A DNA stretch of 13,716 nt from CAXBPY01 sp003455275 (GCA_963977675.1 CAXBPY010000068.1:1-13716); one strand, 5' to 3'; counted from the first letter of the stretch, positions 7,291 to 13,716 are shown. The notes: a model not told the origin generated them from the sequence alone. Numbers and translations are program-made.

Positions 7291-9708
7291 TTACCGAAGC
7301 AAAATCACATTTCCTTTTTTGACACCGGAAATTTTTTCATCTCCACTCATTCCGGAATAAGAGGCAACAAAAACATAGACACCCATTCCGCATGGAATAT
7401 CATCCAATGTTCCATCCCATTTATCATTGAGTGATTCAGATTCAAAAACAACCTGTCCCCACCGATTATATATCCTCAACCGAAAGGAAGAAACATTTAC
7501 GCCTATGCCAGAGAAGAAATCATTATTTCCATCTGTATTTGGAGTAAAGGCATTCGGAAAAAAAACTTCGACCGGACATTTTTCTTCCACAGTAAAAACT
7601 TCTTCACCGGTACATCCGAATGAATTAGTAACGGTGACCGAATAAGTTCCCGGCATAGAAATCAGGTCAATCGATAATCCGGAACTGTCGCTCCAGAAAT
7701 AAGAACTGAATGATTGATTTGCCTGAAGGTATGTCGGAGTGCCCGGGCACATGAAAGTGTCATGCATAACCGTAACGATAGGAGAAATAAAAGCTGCAAG
7801 ACTCCCGGCTGCCTGCGTACTGCATCCGCCAGCATCTGTGACCGTAACAGAATAAATTCCGGGCCACCATGCATTGATAGTTTGTGTGGTGCTGCCATTA
7901 TTCCATAAATAAGTTGCACCGGGTCCGGCATCAAAAACTACTGTATCGAGAAAACAAATTGAAGTATCATTTGCAAATACCGGAGGCGATGGATTTGTAT
8001 AACTTATGTTCATAGTGTCACTGCCTGAACATCCGAGTGAGTCCGTAACGGTAACAGAAAAAGCACCTGAATCATTTGAAATATAAGTTTGAGTTACAGT
8101 TCCATTATGCCAGTTGTATGAAGCAAACCCTGCTCCTGCATCCATGTTAACAGGACTCCCAGCGCATACCGAAGTATCGTTTCCTAAAGAAAAAATTATT
8201 GGCGGAAGAAGCGAAACGGTGAGTGTGTCAACATCAACGCAACCAGCGGCATTTGTAACTGTAACTGAATAGGTCCCTGTTTGAGCAACACTGATTGTTT
8301 GTTGCACACTTCCATCGCTCCACAGATAGGATGCATAATTTGTTCCTGCATCAAGTGTAAATGCCTGAGCAACACAAACTGCAGTATCATTTCCCAAAGC
8401 AACAGGAATTATTGTATCTATTGATGGAAGATTCAGAAGATAGTTTCCGGGTAATCCGGCTGTTGCACCGAATGTGGTGTTGTAACACGAACTGGATGGA
8501 TTCTGAACCAATCCCGGCTGACCGGGAGCTCCATTAAAAATAACATTTGCAGGAAGCGCTGCATTGCTCAGCCATAACAAACCACCTCCGCCACCACCAC
8601 CAGGTCCATGACAATCAAAAGTGAAAATGTTATTGTAAGTATTACCTCCATCACCACCGGATGCTGATACATTAACAACAGAAAGAAAATTATTTACAGA
8701 AAGAAAAACTGTACCTCCTGCGCCGCCTCCTCCCGCTGATTCATCATTTGCAATCAATGTTTGATCCGGCGCATCAGAGCGAATGAAAAAATTATTTCCA
8801 TCAATTGCATTTGCCGTGATGATAACAATACCTCCTCCATCTGTTCCCGGAGTTACTGCCTGGCTGTTATCACTGAAGCCACCGCCACCGCCTGCTCCCA
8901 TAAATACTTTTCCTCCTGAGTAATTCAAATTGGCGCCGGCAATTCCTTGTATTCCAGTGCCACCGCAGCCGCTGTATTCAAAACCGCCATTTCCTCCACT
9001 TCCATAATTTCCGCCACCACCACCACCACAGTTGCCCGGATTTCCGCCACCGCCTCCATTCGAAAGCTTTCCTCTTCCTCCTTGCTGGCTTGTTACATAA
9101 TCAGCAATTCCTTCTCCTTTCTGTCCGCCTTGTCCGAGAGGCAAAAAGTAATTCGTGTTGTTACATCCAAAACCGGCAAGGCAAACACTTCCTCCGCGAA
9201 AACCATTTCCGCTCACATCAATATCAGCATTTAGCAATACAGTTCCACTTGCTTCGAAAACCAGGACTCCGCCAGTTGTTCCGTTCCAATCCTGACAGAG
9301 TAAAGTGGAAGTAACTACAGGATTAGTATATTGAGGAACAGTAATAAGCTGAACTAAATCAGGAATAGAATATTGTCTGCACAGAGGAGATTGAATAATG
9401 ATGTTGTTACCATTCACCGATACAACATTTGCATATTCATAGTTACCGCAATTGTTATAAGAAAGAATATCTCCATAAGTTGAAGAATTAGATTGATCAA
9501 TTGAAGCGCCCTTCATTTGAATGATCAGCACTTTGCCCCCGGCAGTATATCCTGCTGCAGAAGAAACAGAAATTGTAGTTCCGGAGATAGCGTTGACTGA
9601 AGTATAGGTATTGATGATGCCGCTGATGTTTTGCGCTGAACAAAAATTATTTAGTAAGAAAACTTCAGAGAGAATAAGAAAAATAAGTTTGAAATAATTT
9701 TTTTTCAC
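7291..9708 (-). CDS. T9SS-secreted glycine-rich surface protein with four Ig/PKD-like repeats and type B sorting domain
   Basis: This is an 805-residue secreted protein. The signal peptide is 1-25, with cleavage before Q26. Residues ~26-165 form a beta-rich N-terminal domain (AGGKVLIIQMKGASID at 56-71; VLVFEASGTVLLNADIDVSG at 148-167). Residues ~166-400 are glycine-rich, with several runs of four to seven Gly. Four repeats follow with a period of about 70 residues. Each has an (N/H)DTxxC motif (C445, C515, C585, C654) and a closing G-x-(Y/F)-SVTVT(N/D)xxGC (C490, C560, C629, C699). The C-terminal ~90 residues begin FFPNAFTPNTDGNNDFF and include LRIYNRWGQVVFES and WDGT, the gliding-motility/T9SS type B sorting domain (CHU_C). 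The protein is therefore expected to cross the outer membrane through T9SS and remain at the surface or be released. The repeats suggest adhesion or matrix binding (inferred). The substrate is unknown. Confidence 0.93.
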   Translation of the reverse strand: MKKNYFKLIFLILSEVFLLNNFCSAQNISGIINTYTSVNAISGTTISVSSAAGYTAGGKVLIIQMKGASIDQSNSSTYGDILSYNNCGNYEYANVVSVNGNNIIIQSPLCRQYSIPDLVQLITVPQYTNPVVTSTLLCQDWNGTTGGVLVFEASGTVLLNADIDVSGNGFRGGSVCLAGFGCNNTNYFLPLGQGGQKGEGIADYVTSQQGGRGKLSNGGGGGNPGNCGGGGGGNYGSGGNGGFEYSGCGGTGIQGIAGANLNYSGGKVFMGAGGGGGFSDNSQAVTPGTDGGGIVIITANAIDGNNFFIRSDAPDQTLIANDESAGGGGAGGTVFLSVNNFLSVVNVSASGGDGGNTYNNIFTFDCHGPGGGGGGGLLWLSNAALPANVIFNGAPGQPGLVQNPSSSCYNTTFGATAGLPGNYLLNLPSIDTIIPVALGNDTAVCVAQAFTLDAGTNYASYLWSDGSVQQTISVAQTGTYSVTVTNAAGCVDVDTLTVSLLPPIIFSLGNDTSVCAGSPVNMDAGAGFASYNWHNGTVTQTYISNDSGAFSVTVTDSLGCSGSDTMNISYTNPSPPVFANDTSICFLDTVVFDAGPGATYLWNNGSTTQTINAWWPGIYSVTVTDAGGCSTQAAGSLAAFISPIVTVMHDTFMCPGTPTYLQANQSFSSYFWSDSSGLSIDLISMPGTYSVTVTNSFGCTGEEVFTVEEKCPVEVFFPNAFTPNTDGNNDFFSGIGVNVSSFRLRIYNRWGQVVFESESLNDKWDGTLDDIPCGMGVYVFVASYSGMSGDEKISGVKKGNVILLR

Positions 9709-9730
9709 CGTACAACCGTTCGTAGGGCGA

Positions 9731-9738
9731 TAAAAGTA
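9731..9738 (-). promoter_or_regulatory. Weak -7-like element upstream of the T9SS surface protein gene
   Basis: The minus strand reads TACTTTTA, one mismatch from TAnnTTTG, 22 bp before the ATG at 9708. It resembles the TACTTTTG upstream of rnr. No -33 element is evident, so this is a weak suggestion only. Confidence 0.2.
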
Positions 9739-9760
9739 GTTGCTTAATTCACGATGTTAC

Positions 9761-9772
9761 TTTATGCATAAA
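9761..9772. promoter_or_regulatory. 12-bp perfect palindrome in the divergent intergenic region
   Basis: TTTATGCATAAA is its own reverse complement and lies between the divergent T9SS surface protein gene and rarA (gap 9709-9825). It could be an operator for a dimeric regulator. It is short and A/T-rich, so chance is a real alternative. Confidence 0.2.
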
Positions 9773-9825
9773 TTAAATTCGATCCATCTTACATTTTCTT
9801 AATCGAAGTTCATATTTGCCTCTGA

Positions 9826-11097
9826 ATGCCAATCAATATTTCTGTCCCCCTTGCTGAAAGAGTTCGCCCAAATTCATGGGACGAAATTGCCGGGCAGGAA
9901 CATTTAATAGGAGAGGGAAAACCACTTAGAAATTTGGTAGAGCGAGGAATAATTCCTTCCATGATTTTTTGGGGACCACCAGGAGTTGGTAAAACCACAC
10001 TTGCGCAAATGATTGCGGAGAAAGTTTCGCTTCCGTTTTTTTCATTGAGTGCAATTAATTCCGGAGTGAAAGACATTCGTGAAGTGATTGATAAGGCGAA
10101 GCAGGAATGCAAAGCGATTTTGTTCATTGATGAAATTCACCGGTTCAGTAAATCGCAGCAGGATTCATTGCTGGGTGCAGTGGAAAAAGGAATCATCACT
10201 CTTATTGGAGCCACAACAGAAAACCCATCGTTCGAGGTTATATCAGCGCTCTTGTCGCGCTGCCAGGTTTTTGTTTTGAATTCATTGACTAAAGAAAATT
10301 TGTTGCTGGTGCTTGCTCATGCAATTGAAAAAGATGAATTGCTTCACTCGAAAAAAATTATCATAAAGGAAGATGAAGCACTGCTGCGATTGTCAGGCGG
10401 CGATGCCAGAAAATTGTTGAATGCATTTGAACTTACGATCAATTCTGCTGATTCAAACTCAATTGAAATCACAAATGAGTTAGTCACTTCTTCTGTCAAT
10501 AAAAAAATGGCGCTCTACGACAAGAGTGGCGAGCAGCACTACGATATTATTTCCGCTTTCATAAAATCCATGCGCGGAAGCGACCCGAATGCTGCGGTTT
10601 ATTATCTGGCGCGAATGATTGAAGGCGGCGAAGATCCGCTGTTCATTGCACGCCGAATGCTCATACTTGCGAGCGAGGATATTGGTAATGCCAACCCAAC
10701 TGCTCTTGTGCTTGCGAATTCATGCTTTCAGGCGGTGAATTCAATCGGGTATCCTGAGTGCAGAATTATTCTTTCACAAACTGTAATCTATCTCGCATGT
10801 TCTCCAAAAAGTAATTCTTCTTACATGGCAATTGAAGATGCATTAGAAACGGTGAGAAAAACCGGTGACCTTTCTGTTCCGCTTCACTTGCGCAATGCTC
10901 CAACCAAACTGATGAAGCAATTGAACTATGGAAAGGAATATGACTACGCTCACTCGCATCCGGGAAATTTTGTTGACTTAGAATATTTACCAAAAGAAAT
11001 CAGCGGAACAAAATTTTTCGATCCGGGAAATAATGCACGCGAGAATGAGATGAGAGAAAAGTTGAAGCGAGAGTGGAAAGAGAAATATGGCTACTGA
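9826..11097 (+). CDS. rarA: Replication-associated recombination protein A (AAA+ ATPase)
   Basis: This is a 423-residue protein of normal length for RarA/MgsA, the bacterial homologue of Mgs1/WRNIP1, which acts at stalled replication forks and is related to clamp-loader ATPases. The N-terminal signature LAERVRPNSWDEIAGQEHLI is at 9-28. Walker A is GPPGVGKTT (50-58), with K56. Walker B is ILFIDEIH (98-105), with D102 and E103. Sensor 1 is GATTENPSF (128-136), the probable arginine finger is R145 in LLSRC, and sensor 2 is GGDARK (191-196). The C-terminal MgsA-type domain shows YDIISAFIKSMRGSDPNAA (239-257), GGEDPLFIARRMLILASEDI (267-286) and HLRNAPTKLMK (354-364). All key residues are present. 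It is followed on the same strand by the UPF0173 gene after 89 bp, so an operon with it and kdsA is possible. Confidence 0.96.
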   Translation: MPINISVPLAERVRPNSWDEIAGQEHLIGEGKPLRNLVERGIIPSMIFWGPPGVGKTTLAQMIAEKVSLPFFSLSAINSGVKDIREVIDKAKQECKAILFIDEIHRFSKSQQDSLLGAVEKGIITLIGATTENPSFEVISALLSRCQVFVLNSLTKENLLLVLAHAIEKDELLHSKKIIIKEDEALLRLSGGDARKLLNAFELTINSADSNSIEITNELVTSSVNKKMALYDKSGEQHYDIISAFIKSMRGSDPNAAVYYLARMIEGGEDPLFIARRMLILASEDIGNANPTALVLANSCFQAVNSIGYPECRIILSQTVIYLACSPKSNSSYMAIEDALETVRKTGDLSVPLHLRNAPTKLMKQLNYGKEYDYAHSHPGNFVDLEYLPKEISGTKFFDPGNNARENEMREKLKREWKEKYGY

Positions 11098-11103
11098 ATG
11101 CTG

Positions 11104-11135
11104 ATTTGAAAATTTGAGAATTTGAAGATTTCAAA
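11104..11135. repeat. Four tandem 8-bp A/T-rich units after rarA
   Basis: ATTTGAAA (11104-11111), ATTTGAGA (11112-11119), ATTTGAAG (11120-11127) and ATTTCAAA (11128-11135) lie head to tail, 6 bp after the rarA stop. Differences are confined to one or two bases per unit. Confidence 0.5.
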
Positions 11136-11158
11136 ATGAGTTGCTTTTGTATTTACCA

Positions 11159-11185
11159 ATAACTGATAACGATAAACTAATAACC
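11159..11185. repeat. ATAAC-type short repeats abutting the UPF0173 start
   Basis: ATAACTG (11159-11165), ATAACG (11166-11171), ATAAACT (11172-11178) and AATAACC (11179-11185) run almost up to the ATG at 11187. They are less regular than the other arrays. They leave no room for a Shine-Dalgarno sequence. Confidence 0.3.
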
Positions 11186-11186
11186 A

Positions 11187-11864
11187 ATGAAGCTCACCTA
11201 CTACGGTCACTCTTGTTTTGGAATAGAATTGAATGGAAAAAATTTACTCTTCGATCCATTCATCACTCAAAATAAATTGGCGAATGAAATTGATGTCAGT
11301 AAAATTTCTGCTGATCATATTTTGATTTCGCACGCTCACTTCGATCATGTGGCTGATGTGGAACTGATTGCTAAAAACACAAATGCAAAACTGATTTCGA
11401 ATGTAGAAATCATCACCTACTACCATCATAAAAACATAAAAGGCCATGCCATGAACATTGGCGGCACTTTCAGTTTTGATTTTGGAAAGGTTACAATGGT
11501 GAATGCCATTCATAGCAGTCAATTTCAGGATGGAACTTTTGGAGGAAACCCGGCGGGTTTTATAGTTGAAACTGCAGAAGGAAATTTTTATCACGCAGGT
11601 GATACCGCACTCACGCTTGATATGAAGTTGATTGGCGAGCGATACAAATTGGATTTTGCAATGCTTCCCATTGGCAGCAATTTCACAATGGATTTTATTG
11701 ATGCCGCAACCTGCGCTGAATTTATTCAGTGCGATAAAATAATTGGAATGCATTACGATACTTTCTCTGCAATAAAAATTGATCATTCAAAAGCAATTGC
11801 AGAATTTGCGCGCAATGGAAAAGAATTAATGCTGATGAAGATTGGAGAGGAACTTTCGTTCTGA
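11187..11864 (+). CDS. UPF0173-family metal-dependent hydrolase (metallo-beta-lactamase fold)
   Basis: This is a 225-residue cytoplasmic protein without a signal peptide. It opens with MKLTYYGHSCFGIEL, typical of UPF0173 proteins. The dinuclear metal site of the metallo-beta-lactamase fold is intact: H49, H51, D53 and H54 (SHAHFDHVAD, 48-57), H109 (NAIHSS), D139 (YHAGDTAL, 135-142) and H189 (GMHYDTF). The length fits a minimal MBL domain with nothing fused. Members of this family hydrolyse a range of small substrates, and the physiological substrate here is unknown. It lies between rarA and kdsA on the same strand, 36 bp before kdsA. Co-transcription with kdsA is plausible but gives no clear functional clue. 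Family confidence is high; function is open. Confidence 0.92.
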   Translation: MKLTYYGHSCFGIELNGKNLLFDPFITQNKLANEIDVSKISADHILISHAHFDHVADVELIAKNTNAKLISNVEIITYYHHKNIKGHAMNIGGTFSFDFGKVTMVNAIHSSQFQDGTFGGNPAGFIVETAEGNFYHAGDTALTLDMKLIGERYKLDFAMLPIGSNFTMDFIDAATCAEFIQCDKIIGMHYDTFSAIKIDHSKAIAEFARNGKELMLMKIGEELSF

Positions 11865-11892
11865 TTTTTAATATTTGATATTTAATTTTTGA
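11865..11892. repeat. Four tandem 7-bp A/T-rich units between the UPF0173 gene and kdsA
   Basis: TTTTTAA (11865-11871), TATTTGA (11872-11878), TATTTAA (11879-11885) and TTTTTGA (11886-11892) fill most of the 36-bp gap. They start directly after the UPF0173 stop codon. Confidence 0.45.
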
Positions 11893-11900
11893 TTTACTGA

Positions 11901-12710
11901 ATGCATCCACACATTCCTCTTCTGAAAAATTCTGACTCAAATAATTTCTTTCTCATTGCCGGACCATGCGTGGTGGAGAATGAAGAAACAGTTTTTCAAA
12001 CCGCAACTCAGTTGAAACAAATTGCCGGGCGATTGAAAATTCCTTTCATCTTCAAATCATCTTATAGAAAAGCGAACAGAAGTTCAGCTTCTTCATTTAC
12101 CGGAATTGGAGATGAAGTTGCGCTTAACATTCTGAGAAAAGTCCGCGAGCAATTACAAGTTCCTGTTGTTACAGATATTCATGAATCACACGAAGCTGCT
12201 ATGGCTGCTGAGTTTGTGGATGTGTTGCAAATCCCTGCATTCCTCTGCCGCCAAACTGATTTGATTATTGCCGCAGCGAAAACCGGAAAGGCAGTGAACA
12301 TTAAGAAGGGACAATTTCTTTCTGCTGCTTCAATGAAACACGCGATTGATAAATGCACTGAAGCAGGAAACAAAAATGTTTTTCTCACCGAGCGCGGAAA
12401 CTCTTTTGGCTATTCTGATTTAGTGGTTGATTACAGAAACATAATTGAAATGCAAAAACTCGGAGTGCCTGTGGTGCTCGATTGCACGCACTCTGTTCAG
12501 CAGCCAAATAATTCTTCGGGTGTAACAGGTGGCAAACCTGAATTCATTGAAACAATCTCAAAAGCAGGAGTTGCAGTTGGTGTCGACGGACTTTTTATTG
12601 AAACACATCCGAATCCATTCATCGCCAAGTCAGATGGAAGTAATATGCTGAAACTGGATTTGATGGAATCAATTTTAGAAAAACTGATTCGAATCAGGCA
12701 AGTACTTTAA
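11901..12710 (+). CDS. kdsA: 3-deoxy-8-phosphooctulonate (Kdo-8-phosphate) synthase
   Basis: This 269-residue cytoplasmic enzyme condenses phosphoenolpyruvate with arabinose 5-phosphate to give Kdo-8-phosphate, the precursor of the Kdo sugar that links lipid A to the lipopolysaccharide core. Family motifs include FFLIAGPCVVEN (16-27), FIFKSSYRKANR (49-60), VVTDIHE (89-95), IPAFLCRQTD (111-120), NIKKGQF (133-139) and the FLTERG-x-SFGY segment (161-171). It is a metal-dependent (class II) enzyme: the four ligands C23, H197, E234 and D245 correspond to C11, H185, E222 and D233 of the Aquifex enzyme with a constant offset of 12. The metal-independent E. coli enzyme has Asn at the first position. 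The gene implies a Gram-negative envelope with Kdo-containing LPS. Its stop is 8 bp from the convergent T9SS remnant. Confidence 0.96.
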   Translation: MHPHIPLLKNSDSNNFFLIAGPCVVENEETVFQTATQLKQIAGRLKIPFIFKSSYRKANRSSASSFTGIGDEVALNILRKVREQLQVPVVTDIHESHEAAMAAEFVDVLQIPAFLCRQTDLIIAAAKTGKAVNIKKGQFLSAASMKHAIDKCTEAGNKNVFLTERGNSFGYSDLVVDYRNIIEMQKLGVPVVLDCTHSVQQPNNSSGVTGGKPEFIETISKAGVAVGVDGLFIETHPNPFIAKSDGSNMLKLDLMESILEKLIRIRQVL

Positions 12711-12718
12711 AAAGTAAA

Positions 12719-12838
12719 TTATCTGTTTTGTTCTACTGCAAATTTTTGTCTTAAAGTATTTCCGTCCTTCGTTTGTAATACAAGAAAGTACAAACCATCA
12801 GCCAGCGAATTGGTTTGAATTGAAAAAGGGGTTGAACA
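12719..12838 (-). pseudogene. Remnant of a T9SS type A C-terminal sorting domain
   Basis: Reading the minus strand, an open stretch of 39 codons ends at TAA (12721-12719) and encodes TNSLADGLYFLVLQTKDGNT followed by LRQKFAVEQNR. This is the typical end of a type A T9SS sorting domain (the strand with GLYFL, the DG turn and a final K-F-x-V-E). Intact domains are about 70-80 residues and sit on much larger secreted proteins. Here the frame is closed by a stop just upstream (12841-12839) and no M16-, enzyme- or adhesin-like sequence continues in any minus frame towards 12986. I read it as the 3' leftover of a deleted secreted-protein gene. A sequencing frameshift is less likely, since no neighbouring frame continues the homology. 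Confidence 0.65.
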
Positions 12839-12841
12839 TTA

Positions 12842-12986
12842 TTTACTCGGAAGAGTGATCAGGAGAAAGCGGATGAAAGCAATGGCTAAGCATCAAAATG
12901 AATAGTCAGCCACAGCAAATTCGTACTGAAAAAATTCCTATTGAGGAAAAAAAATTTCTAAGGAAATTGAAAACGAAGAATGAACT
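12842..12986. other. Non-coding stretch between the sorting-domain remnant and the thioredoxin-like gene
   Basis: Together with the remnant, the gene-free gap 12711-12986 spans 276 bp. In this part I see no convincing coding sequence, RNA gene or insertion-sequence end. Short open frames exist on both strands but match nothing I know. It is probably decayed sequence left by the deletion that truncated the T9SS gene. Confidence 0.4.
12947..12968 (-). terminator. Weak hairpin with T-run after the thioredoxin-like gene
   Basis: On the minus strand AATTTC (12968-12963) and GAAATT (12958-12953) can pair across a 4-nt loop, and the T-run overlaps the end of the stem and continues past it. It begins 18 bp after the stop at 12987. 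With one G-C pair the stem is weak, so termination here is uncertain. Confidence 0.35.
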
Positions 12987-13451
12987 TTATTTTTTCTTCA
13001 TCAAAATATCCTTTGCTGCCTTAATCCACACAGATGGTCCGCCTGCCAGGTAACCGGTTGAACCGATTTTATCGTAAACGATATCACTATCTTTCTTGCT
13101 TGCATTTACAAACCAAACAATAGGGAAGCCTGTTATTCCAAACTCTTGCTTTAAGTGATTGTTTTGATTCTGAATTTGTGCAGGCAAATTATTTTGTCTT
13201 GGAAAATCAACTTCCATTAGTATCACGCTGTCCTTTGCCCACTTGATAAAATCCGGTTGCTTAAATACTTCGTCCTGTAACCGGTGACACCAAACGCACC
13301 AGTCGCTTCCGGTAAAAAACATAAGTATGGGTTTATGCTCCTTGTTGGCTGCACTCATTGCCAGATTAATGTCATTATACCAGGTTAGTTCCTGTGCACT
13401 TACATTTTTTATGGACAGAAAGAGAAAGGCTATCAGAATTATTTTTTTCAT
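12987..13451 (-). CDS. Periplasmic thioredoxin-fold protein with CVWC active site
   Basis: This is a 154-residue exported protein. The signal peptide is 1-19 (SAQE, cleavage before Q20). The mature part is a single thioredoxin-like domain close to the Thioredoxin_7/DUF255-type group: KPILMFFTGSDWCVWCHRLQ (40-59) with redox cysteines C52 and C55, a helix after the active site, and the cis-proline loop GITGFP (105-110). WCxWCHxL is more like this group than the WCGPC of classical thioredoxin. It probably acts as a periplasmic thiol-disulfide reductase or isomerase; the partner is unknown. The gene stands alone between a decayed T9SS remnant and a divergent, truncated exported-protein gene. No clear -7 element was found upstream. 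Confidence 0.87.
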   Translation of the reverse strand: MKKIILIAFLFLSIKNVSAQELTWYNDINLAMSAANKEHKPILMFFTGSDWCVWCHRLQDEVFKQPDFIKWAKDSVILMEVDFPRQNNLPAQIQNQNNHLKQEFGITGFPIVWFVNASKKDSDIVYDKIGSTGYLAGGPSVWIKAAKDILMKKK

Positions 13452-13631
13452 AATTAGTTTTTTGCAATGCTATATCAAAAACTTCTCCAATGATTATAGA
13501 ATGAGTATGAATATTTCTCATTCATTTAACAGCAGAGTTGATCAAATTCTTATTGCTAAACACTTTCTAATTTTATGTCAGGTTCAGGTTTTCAGTTGTA
13601 ACATTTTTTATTATTCATTCGCTTTATGTTC
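13452..13631. other. Divergent intergenic region, no gene seen
   Basis: This 180-bp A/T-rich gap separates the thioredoxin-like gene (minus) from the truncated exported-protein gene (plus). A TAATTTTA at about 13568 resembles a -7 element with a mismatched last base, but no matching -33 was found. I see no RNA gene or stable hairpin. Confidence 0.4.
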
Positions 13632-13700
13632 ATGTTAAAACGCCTTTCCCTCTTTGTCATTACACTTTCTTTTTTCTTTCTGCCCAACAGGTATTCGCAG
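13632..13700 (+). CDS. N-terminal signal peptide of an exported protein, truncated at the contig end
   Basis: From ATG 13632 the frame encodes a signal peptide: MLKR, then the hydrophobic core LSLFVITLSFFFL, then PNRYSQ. An in-frame ATG at 13626 would add two residues. The frame then runs into adapter sequence, so nothing of the mature protein is present. The residues after Q23 (IGRAH) are encoded by the adapter and should not be annotated. Even the Gln codon CAG at 13698-13700 is uncertain, because its last two bases coincide with the first two of the adapter. The signal peptide looks genuine and matches others in the window in its Ser-Gln or Ala-Gln end. Function is unknown. Confidence 0.6.
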
Positions 13701-13716
13701 ATCGGAAGAGCACACG
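13699..13716 (+). other. Illumina TruSeq adapter read-through at the contig end
   Basis: The last 18 bases, AGATCGGAAGAGCACACG, are identical to the beginning of the standard Illumina TruSeq read 1 adapter. This is untrimmed library sequence and not genomic DNA. The first AG could also be genomic by coincidence. Confidence 0.97.

Noticed and set aside
9014..9028. CCA trinucleotide run (and a shorter one near 8591-8602) as a possible phase-variation tract.
   Set aside because: It encodes Gly in frame in the T9SS protein; gain or loss of a unit keeps the frame, so it cannot switch the gene off.
12703..12716. Inverted repeat TACTTTAAAAAGTA at the end of kdsA.
   Set aside because: It is all A/T except one pair in each arm, has a 2-nt loop and no following T-run on either strand, so it is not a credible terminator.
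12816..12905. A plus-strand stretch ending in GRVIRRKRMKAMAKHQNE before a TAG, looking like the tail of a basic protein.
   Set aside because: It is only about 28 codons with a stop just upstream; an open run of this length is expected by chance and I recognise no family.
12898..13053. A 51-codon plus-strand open frame starting MNSQPQQIRTEK, overlapping the 3' end of the thioredoxin-like gene.
   Set aside because: Half of it is antisense to a clear gene, its composition follows A-rich non-coding sequence, and no family resemblance is seen.

Overview
The window is a 13.7 kb piece of a Bacteroidota (Bacteroidetes) genome, most likely a draft or metagenomic contig. Four things point to the phylum. 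One is a long surface protein ending in a gliding-motility/type IX secretion (T9SS) type B sorting domain. The second is a remnant of a T9SS type A sorting tail. The third is that start codons lie behind A/T-rich leaders without Shine-Dalgarno sequences. The fourth is that every predicted signal-peptidase I substrate carries Gln directly after the cleavage site. The DNA is moderately A/T-rich, and no tRNA, rRNA, CRISPR array or intact mobile element is visible. The right end runs into 18 bases identical to the start of an Illumina TruSeq adapter, so it is a library artefact and not a biological boundary.

Layout. At 1-125 is the C-terminal tail of a SpoU/TrmH-family RNA methyltransferase. At 237-3919 two overlapping plus-strand genes encode exported M16 (insulinase-like) proteins; both have lost the zinc-binding HxxEH motif, and the first carries a C-terminal OmpA-like domain. 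Four minus-strand genes follow: ribonuclease R (6104-3936), a small lipocalin-like lipoprotein (6612-6223), a membrane-anchored SRPBCC protein (7228-6689) and an 805-residue T9SS surface protein (9708-7291). Three plus-strand genes come next: the AAA+ ATPase RarA/MgsA (9826-11097), a UPF0173 metallo-hydrolase (11187-11864) and the Kdo-8-phosphate synthase KdsA (11901-12710). Beyond kdsA lie the T9SS type A remnant, a periplasmic thioredoxin-fold protein (13451-12987) and the first 23 codons of another exported protein, cut off at the adapter.

How it works together. Most genes are housekeeping: RNA turnover (rnr), replication-fork maintenance (rarA) and lipopolysaccharide core synthesis (kdsA). 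The rest concerns the cell envelope. The most unusual item is the M16 pair: two apparently catalytically dead peptidase homologues, translationally coupled, one fused to a domain whose peptidoglycan-contact Asp and Arg seem to be kept. I infer an envelope scaffold or binding complex rather than a protease. A second, quieter pattern is a set of A/T-rich tandem arrays of about 7-8 bp units in five intergenic or gene-edge positions.
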